A stretch of 11,114 nucleotides of DNA from positions 1 to 11,114 of the forward strand of contig CALKHD010000090.1 in the NCBI GenBank assembly GCA_938092195.1, given 5' to 3'. Below the pieces are notes generated by a model. It was not told the DNA's origin. It worked only from the letters and a program-made list of their open reading frames with translations, and searched no databases. The position numbers were made by a program, and so were the translations under genes. Shown piece after piece: positions 6,480 through 11,114 of this stretch; the first letter of the stretch is position 1; each line of letters opens with the position of its first letter. The DNA is from an uncultured Flavobacteriales bacterium. GTDB lineage: Bacteria; Bacteroidota; Bacteroidia; Flavobacteriales_D; Sanyastnellaceae.

Positions 6480-7988
6480 TCAGATCCGCGCCTGAAGGAA
6501 GCGCTGCACCTCGAACCAGCGCTCGGGCTTCAACACAATTTTGCCTTCCTCATCCAAAAGGAAGTACGTCGGGGTCTGTGTGATTTTGTAGTCATCCGTG
6601 ATGGGGGCATCCCACCCTTTCAACTGACACACATTGGCCCAAGGAATGTTGTTTTCGGCGATTGCATTGGTCCAAGCCACTTTCTGCTGATCCACTGAAA
6701 TGCCAATCGCACCAAATCCCCGTGGGTTGTAATCCTTGTACATGGGCACCAGGTTGGGGATTTCCTGCTCGCACTTGTGACACCAACTGGCCCAAAACAT
6801 GATCAATGTGTACTTGTTCTTGGCCACCTCTTCAGACAAATCGACCATGTTTCCAGAAGGGTCGGCAATCCGGAAGTTCGGCGGCGTGTTGCCCACACGG
6901 AGGTTGATGATGCCCTGGGCCCTTTGACGAATCACATCTGAAAGGTTGGCTCCACAGTCCTCATCGAAGATGTAATTGTCCAAAATGTACTGGCAAATGG
7001 TCTCCTTGCCTGTGTTGTAGAATCCATCGAGCATGTTGTACAAGGCAAACTCCAAAACCACAGGATTTTCCTCGCAAGACGCCTTGACCAAGTCGATGCA
7101 GCTCAAGAAACCGGAGTCCTTGCCCCCGCTGAATGTTCGCATCATGGACTGAATCCGATCGGGCAAAGCCATAGAACGGGTCAGGCTGTTGTCATTGACG
7201 TCCAAATCACTCAAGAACGTGCCTTGGTTGCCAATGAACCTCGGCTGTTTCCACGTGAGGAATTTGGCCAAATATGTCCCTGGGTAATCCCGAATGAACT
7301 TGTGCTGGGTTTGGGCCAACTCATCCTCTTTGACTTTCACCTTGGCCTTGGTTGCGTCCTCTTGGCCCTTTCCAGATTTGTAAAGCTGGCGGATTTGATT
7401 CTTGTTCGCCGCTTCTGCGCCGCGATAAGCGAACCAACCTCGGTTTTCCAAGCTCTCTGTTCCGCCACCAATCATGCGCGCATTTTGAAACGCAATGGAC
7501 AACACTGGCTCATCGGGGTTCAAAATGATGTCGGCGGTCTTCTTCCCTGTTTCGAATCCGAGGCCATAAAAACCCCGACCTACCGACACTTTCCCAAAGT
7601 CAAAACTGCCGTTGGTCATTTTCGCAGAATCCAAAACAGCAATGTTTCTGCCTTCGGTCTCAAACAAATAAATCATGCCATTGCGCCCTGGAACGCTGCC
7701 AGAGAAAGCCACCTTCCCCTGCTTGTCCCCTCGGTTCTGGTCATTGATACCGTTGAAGTAATTGGGATTTTCCGTGCCTCCACCGGACACCTGTTGGGCT
7801 TCAGGGCCAGAAGCAATTGCTGCGTCTGAGCCGCCTTCCGGGCTGGTTTTCACCGAGGCCGCTAAGGCCGCTGCTGGGTCCACGACACGACCGTTTCGTT
7901 TCTGAGAAGTTTCTCCTGACGAACACGCCAAAAGAAGCACACTAAGACTGATAGAAATCCACATGAGAGCAGGAATGCGTTGTTGCAT
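6480..7988 (-). CDS. TlpA-like lipoprotein thioredoxin with DUF4369-like N-terminal domain
   Basis: Predicted lipid-anchored thiol-disulfide protein acting outside the cytoplasm, in a group common in Bacteroidota. The 502-residue product begins with a lipoprotein signal peptide whose lipobox LLAC ends at Cys22. A flexible Ala/Gly/Ser-rich linker (about 23-90) follows, then a DUF4369-like beta domain (about 91-170), a helical middle region (about 185-365, DUF5106-like) with a Lys/Glu-rich stretch near 207-225, and a C-terminal thioredoxin domain. That domain has FWASWCHKC (398-406, active-site Cys403 and Cys406), GISVDQQ (429-435) and the cis-proline region TQTPTYFLLD (470-479). The middle region contains four more cysteines (297, 305, 332, 345) that could pair. 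The frame is open to 8030, but ATG at 7988 begins the signal peptide. Substrate is unknown. The gene stands alone, converging on the glycosyltransferase and diverging from the 8113 gene. Confidence 0.92.
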   Translation of the reverse strand: MQQRIPALMWISISLSVLLLACSSGETSQKRNGRVVDPAAALAASVKTSPEGGSDAAIASGPEAQQVSGGGTENPNYFNGINDQNRGDKQGKVAFSGSVPGRNGMIYLFETEGRNIAVLDSAKMTNGSFDFGKVSVGRGFYGLGFETGKKTADIILNPDEPVLSIAFQNARMIGGGTESLENRGWFAYRGAEAANKNQIRQLYKSGKGQEDATKAKVKVKEDELAQTQHKFIRDYPGTYLAKFLTWKQPRFIGNQGTFLSDLDVNDNSLTRSMALPDRIQSMMRTFSGGKDSGFLSCIDLVKASCEENPVVLEFALYNMLDGFYNTGKETICQYILDNYIFDEDCGANLSDVIRQRAQGIINLRVGNTPPNFRIADPSGNMVDLSEEVAKNKYTLIMFWASWCHKCEQEIPNLVPMYKDYNPRGFGAIGISVDQQKVAWTNAIAENNIPWANVCQLKGWDAPITDDYKITQTPTYFLLDEEGKIVLKPERWFEVQRFLQARI

Positions 7989-7991
7989 GTC

Positions 7992-7999
7992 GAAAATTA
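7992..7999 (-). promoter_or_regulatory. Possible -7 box of the thioredoxin lipoprotein gene
   Basis: The minus strand reads TAATTTTC, seven of eight matches to TAnnTTTG, ending three bases (GAC) before the ATG at 7988. A second weaker box, TACTCTTG, lies at 8011-8018, 22 bases before the ATG, and would give a short conventional leader. I cannot decide between them. Confidence 0.3.
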
Positions 8000-8074
8000 A
8001 GGATTGGCCGCAAGAGTAGCCCCCTCCCATGGAAGCGCAAGCTCAGTTTCTAACGTGAATTAACGCCAATGGCC

Positions 8075-8088
8075 CCGCCAAGTGGCGG
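8075..8088. promoter_or_regulatory. Perfect dyad in divergent spacer, possible operator
   Basis: CCGCCAAGTGGCGG has 6-base arms around a 2-base centre, in the 124-base spacer between the divergent thioredoxin and 8113 genes. It sits 12 bases upstream of the likely promoter box of the 8113 gene and is flanked by direct copies of ATGGCC (8069-8074 and 8095-8100). Nearby, TAACG occurs at 8051-8055 and 8061-8065, exactly ten bases apart. A protein-binding site is plausible but unproved. An RNA hairpin is less likely to matter because it would lie outside a leaderless transcript. Confidence 0.3.
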
Positions 8089-8100
8089 TTGCCCATGGCC

Positions 8101-8108
8101 TAACTTGG
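8101..8108 (+). promoter_or_regulatory. Possible -7 box of the 8113 gene
   Basis: TAACTTGG matches TAnnTTTG at seven of eight positions scored and is followed by four bases (TCCC) and the ATG at 8113. No -33 TTG is seen at normal spacing. The placement mirrors the boxes before the permease and glycosyltransferase genes. Confidence 0.28.
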
Positions 8109-8112
8109 TCCC

Positions 8113-8694
8113 ATGGACCGCCAGACCGCCCTGCTCGTGCTTCAATTGCCCGACTCACCCACCCACCAGGAAACCTGCGACGCCTTGGAGAACCATGTTT
8201 TCCAGCTGCGGGATTTTTTATTCAGGCAAACGGTGATTCCTCAGGTATTTCGGGCCAAGGTTGATCGGTTGGTGACTGCCTCCGAAGTCGGGGAGACTTT
8301 GGGAATCGCACTCACCGAATCCACCGCAGACATTCCCGAATTGGACCCCCTCGAAGGCACAGCAGATGCCATGGTGAGGCAGCATGCAGACAATGTGGGC
8401 CGGCTCCGCACCGCCATGGCCTCCACCCTCAATCCCAATTGTTTGTCTAGGCTGGGGGAGTGCTTGGTGCGCATTCAACAGCAGTACCAATCCAAAATGA
8501 TGGCCTGGTCATCCGACCGCATGCTCGATGACGCTCAAGTCTTGGCCATGCGAGAAGAATGGTCCCCCGCCGAATTCGCCGACGCCCTCGAACAGGAGAG
8601 AAAAGGCGATCTCATCCAAAGCGAAACCAGCGCGAAGCTCAATTCGGAACTGCTTCGAATACGGACCCTCTGCCAAAAAGCCATTCCGGCATAG
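8113..8694 (+). CDS. Hypothetical protein, 193 residues, mostly helical, soluble
   Basis: I do not recognise this protein. The 193-residue product has no signal peptide or membrane helix and looks cytoplasmic. Most of it is expected to be alpha-helical: about 17-60, 82-105, 108-150 and 151-190, the last two rich in Glu, Gln, Arg and Lys. A less ordered acidic/proline segment (about 66-82) divides it. There are four scattered cysteines (22, 110, 117, 187), without a metal-binding spacing. The region has no competing long frame, and a promoter-like box lies just before the ATG, which support a real gene. It ends with TAG at 8692-8694, immediately next to the stop of the opposite-strand ppx. A link to polyphosphate metabolism is suggested by position alone and is weak, because the two genes converge rather than share an operon. 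Confidence 0.7.
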   Translation: MDRQTALLVLQLPDSPTHQETCDALENHVFQLRDFLFRQTVIPQVFRAKVDRLVTASEVGETLGIALTESTADIPELDPLEGTADAMVRQHADNVGRLRTAMASTLNPNCLSRLGECLVRIQQQYQSKMMAWSSDRMLDDAQVLAMREEWSPAEFADALEQERKGDLIQSETSAKLNSELLRIRTLCQKAIPA

Positions 8695-9579
8695 TCAGCC
8701 TGCCGCTCTGCGGTGCAAATCCAAAATCATCCCATCGCCCAAACCCACCTTGGGAATGACGATGGCCGGGGCCGCCACCATGTCCATAACCTTGAGGTAG
8801 ATGGAACCTGCAGGAACAATGACATCAGCCCGGTCTGGCTTGAGCCCGAATCGGTCCATCCGTTCAGAGTATGTCATGCCTTCCAGTTCTTCATGGAGTT
8901 CTGCCAATCGAGACGACGCAATGGGTGCGCGAGATGTACCTCTGGCCAATTTGTGAAGCTGGTTGATGTTTCCTCCTGTGCCAATGGCCATTGGAGAGGT
9001 GACACCGTGCTCATCGAGCAGGGCTTTGGACCACTTGGCCATGGATTTCCAAACGGATGAATCCACTTGCCCCTGCATGAGGCGAACCGACCCCACCTTG
9101 AAGCTGCGTCCTGCCACACGCTGGCCCTGTCGAATCAGCGTCAGCTCGGTCGACCCCCCACCTACATCCACGTACAAGTAGTCTTGATTTTTGTCCAGAA
9201 CACTGATCGAAAAGTTCAAGAAAATGAGGTCGGCCTCCTCTTGACCACCGATCACTTCAATGTCCAAGTCAGCCTCTTTGCGGATGAGTTCCACCACCTC
9301 TGGACCGTTTGCCGCCTCGCGCATGGCACTGGTCGCACACGCCCTCCAGGACTTCACTTCCATGGCTTTAATCAACCACTTGAAGGCCTTCATGGCAGAC
9401 ACCAATTGGCCCGCCTTTGACTTGCCGAGTTTGCCAGAAACAAACACGTCTTCTCCCAGGCGAATGGGCAGCCTCGTGTAGGCCACCTTGTCGGAGTGAA
9501 CCCCCTCTTCATCCACCCGGATTTCCTTGATCAGGAGCCGAACCGCGTTCGAACCGATGTCAATGGCTGCGTACCTCAT
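8695..9579 (-). CDS. ppx: Ppx/GppA-family exopolyphosphatase, short form
   Basis: Cytoplasmic phosphatase of the actin-like ATPase superfamily, expected to release phosphate from the ends of polyphosphate, though GppA-type (p)ppGpp phosphatase activity is the known alternative in this family. The 294-residue protein contains the family motifs: AAIDIGSNAVRLLI (4-17), RACATSAMREAANG (79-92), GGQEEADLIF (111-120, with the likely catalytic glutamate 114 or 115), YVDVGGGSTELTL (136-148), AIGTGGNINQL (198-208) and VGLGDGMILDL (278-288). It is the short form, holding only the two actin-like domains, without the C-terminal HD-like domain of the roughly 500-residue E. coli Ppx. Its ATG overlaps the ppk1 stop by ATGA, so the two proteins are probably made from one transcript with coupled translation. 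Pairing with ppk1 favours the polyphosphate role. Confidence 0.93.
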   Translation of the reverse strand: MRYAAIDIGSNAVRLLIKEIRVDEEGVHSDKVAYTRLPIRLGEDVFVSGKLGKSKAGQLVSAMKAFKWLIKAMEVKSWRACATSAMREAANGPEVVELIRKEADLDIEVIGGQEEADLIFLNFSISVLDKNQDYLYVDVGGGSTELTLIRQGQRVAGRSFKVGSVRLMQGQVDSSVWKSMAKWSKALLDEHGVTSPMAIGTGGNINQLHKLARGTSRAPIASSRLAELHEELEGMTYSERMDRFGLKPDRADVIVPAGSIYLKVMDMVAAPAIVIPKVGLGDGMILDLHRRAAG

Positions 9580-11114
9580 GGTTTGGATTTGGCACCCGGC
9601 AACTGCCGCTTGTAAAAGGCATAAATGGCCTTGTGGCTTTCGATGTCGGGCATGTCGCCTGACGCGGATACGTAACGGTTGCGCTGCTTCTTGTCCAGCT
9701 TGCGTCGCTTGACATTGTCTTTGAGCTGAAAGTCCAACATGGCACTGATTTCGGCTTGCAAAGTCTCATCATAAATGGGCACGCTCACCTCGATTCTGCG
9801 GTCGAGATTTCGGGTCATCCAGTCGGCACTGGAGATGTAAAACTCCGGCTTCCCTCCAGCCCCAAACGCCACCACACGCGCATGCTCCAAAAACCGCCCC
9901 ACCACACTGAAGGCCTCGATGCGCTCGCTGAGGCCTTTGACGCCCGCCCTCAAAGCACATGCACCGCGCACAATAAGCTTGATGTCGACGCCGGCTTGAC
10001 TGGCCGCATAAAGCTTGCGAATCATCCCCGCATCTGTGAGGTTGTTGCATTTTAAAATCATCCAAGCCTTGCGCCCTGCCTTGGCCTCGGCGATCTCCCG
10101 GTCAATCATTTGGGTGAAGCGACGGCGGGTGCTGTAAGGGGACACAATCAAATGCCGGAACACCCCGCGCTGGTAGTTGTGCTCGAAGAACTGGAAGAGC
10201 CTTTCGACTTCACCGGCCACCCTTCGGTCGGCCGTGAGCAGCGCCAAGTCACCAAACACCCCCGCTGTGGCCTCGTTAAAGTTGCCGGTTCCCACATGGG
10301 CGTAGAGCCTTTCTTGGCGCCCTTCTTTGCGGGTGATCAACAACAACTTGGAGTGGGTTTTGAGGCCGGCAACGCCAAAAATGACCTGAATGCCCGCCTC
10401 TTGAAGGGATTGGGTCACCTTGATGTTGTTGCGCTCATCAAATCGAGCCTGTAACTCAATCACCACTTGCACCTCCTTGCCATTCATGGCGGCACTGGTG
10501 AGGGCATTGATGATGTGCGAGTTTTTGGCCACCCGGTACAAGTTGATCCTGATGGCCGTCACCTTGGGGTCAATGGCTGCCTCCCTGAGCATGTCCACCA
10601 ACTGGGAAAATGCATGGTAGGGATAGTGCAACAGAATGTCGCGCTTGGCCACTTCTGCAAAAATGCTGGGCTTGCCTTTCAAGTGGCGATGCGGCAGGGG
10701 CCTCATCTTCCTAAAGACCAAGTCCGGACGGTCCAAATCGGGGAAGTCCATGAGGTCCCGGCGATTGTGATACCGCCCCCCGGCAATGATGTTGGCCTCA
10801 TCTACCACCCCCAACTTTCGAATCAAAAACTTCAACAGCTCTTCAGGCATGGTGCGGTCAAACAAAAACCGGACATAGTCTCCATGCTTTCGTTTGGCTA
10901 TGCCTTTGCGCATCTTTTCGAGCAATGATTTGGACAGATCATCGTCCATGTCAATCTCCGCATCGCGCGTCACCTTGATGCCATAGGCAGACACAGCCGT
11001 GGGCTTGAACGTGGCAAAAAGCCGGGGCAATCCCACGCGGACCACATCATCGAGGAACATGATGCCCTGTCTTCCTTCTTTCTCTGGAAGCACCACAAAT
11101 CGCTCCAAATGATC
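9576..11114 (-). CDS. ppk1: Polyphosphate kinase 1, N-terminal part cut by window edge
   Basis: Enzyme that reversibly polymerises the terminal phosphate of ATP into polyphosphate. 512 residues are visible, and the frame stays open through the right edge. Complete PPK1 proteins have roughly 690-700 residues, so about the first 180, including the N domain, are missing. The visible part begins in the head domain (ERFVVLPEKEG) and covers the two C-terminal phospholipase-D-like domains. Counting from the first visible codon, GLKTHSKLLL carries His254, equivalent to the autophosphorylated histidine (E. coli His435), and RFLEHARVVAFG carries His411, equivalent to E. coli His592. YAHVGTGNFNEATA (about 271-284) and FYISSADWMTRNLDRRIE (about 425-442) are further conserved blocks. 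The C-terminus is basic (about 468-480 and the end). A TTG at 11108 is internal, not the start. ppx follows directly with a 4-base overlap. Confidence 0.97.
   Translation of the reverse strand, partial: DHLERFVVLPEKEGRQGIMFLDDVVRVGLPRLFATFKPTAVSAYGIKVTRDAEIDMDDDLSKSLLEKMRKGIAKRKHGDYVRFLFDRTMPEELLKFLIRKLGVVDEANIIAGGRYHNRRDLMDFPDLDRPDLVFRKMRPLPHRHLKGKPSIFAEVAKRDILLHYPYHAFSQLVDMLREAAIDPKVTAIRINLYRVAKNSHIINALTSAAMNGKEVQVVIELQARFDERNNIKVTQSLQEAGIQVIFGVAGLKTHSKLLLITRKEGRQERLYAHVGTGNFNEATAGVFGDLALLTADRRVAGEVERLFQFFEHNYQRGVFRHLIVSPYSTRRRFTQMIDREIAEAKAGRKAWMILKCNNLTDAGMIRKLYAASQAGVDIKLIVRGACALRAGVKGLSERIEAFSVVGRFLEHARVVAFGAGGKPEFYISSADWMTRNLDRRIEVSVPIYDETLQAEISAMLDFQLKDNVKRRKLDKKQRNRYVSASGDMPDIESHKAIYAFYKRQLPGAKSKP

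Noticed and set aside
7224..7829. A 201-codon plus-strand open frame opposite the thioredoxin lipoprotein
   Set aside because: Antisense to a complete gene with clear signal peptide, domains and active site; the product has no recognisable features.
11106..11108. TTG at 11108 as the start of polyphosphate kinase
   Set aside because: The frame continues through the edge and the product lacks the N domain, so the true start lies outside the window.
1..11114. Mobile elements, CRISPR arrays, tRNA or rRNA genes, toxin-antitoxin or phage-defence genes
   Set aside because: Looked for on both strands; no transposase, integrase, repeat-spacer array, tRNA-like fold or known defence domain was found. 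The gene content is ordinary core metabolism and envelope.

Overview
The window looks like a chromosomal core-gene region of a member of the Bacteroidota, most likely a Flavobacteriales-type bacterium of moderate GC content. The basis is the gene families: a mitochondrial-type aconitase of about 750 residues, small DUF3575-like outer-membrane barrels, a TlpA-like lipoprotein thioredoxin with a DUF4369-like front domain, a PdeM-type phosphoesterase and a short Ppx partner of PPK1. Shine-Dalgarno sequences are absent, and boxes resembling the Bacteroidota -7 element TAnnTTTG occur just before several genes. This lineage call is inference; no rRNA is present. I see no mobile element, CRISPR array, tRNA or phage gene.

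Layout. Positions 1-4078 hold a minus-strand cluster read right to left: aconitase (acn), two tandem paralogous outer-membrane barrel proteins, and pdeM, which is cut by the left edge. acn and the first barrel overlap by an ATGA, and the other gaps are about 20-30 bases, so this is probably one operon. From 4137 two plus-strand genes follow: an ABC-transporter permease of the MacB/FtsX type and a family 4-like glycosyltransferase. They converge on a minus-strand lipoprotein thioredoxin (6480-7988). A divergent 124-base spacer leads to a plus-strand gene of unknown function (8113-8694). That gene ends exactly where the minus-strand ppx gene ends. ppk1, cut by the right edge, and ppx overlap by ATGA and form a polyphosphate synthesis/degradation operon. 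No stretch longer than 300 bases lacks a gene.

How the genes work together. Three functional themes are visible: TCA-cycle and cell-envelope genes on one transcript; envelope functions in the middle (permease, glycosyltransferase, periplasmic-facing thioredoxin); and polyphosphate metabolism at the right. The most interesting signal is not a new protein system. It is a repeated arrangement in which TAnnTTTG-like boxes end only 3-5 bases before the ATG of four separately transcribed genes, which would make their mRNAs leaderless or nearly so. The 193-residue gene beside ppx is the one protein I cannot assign.
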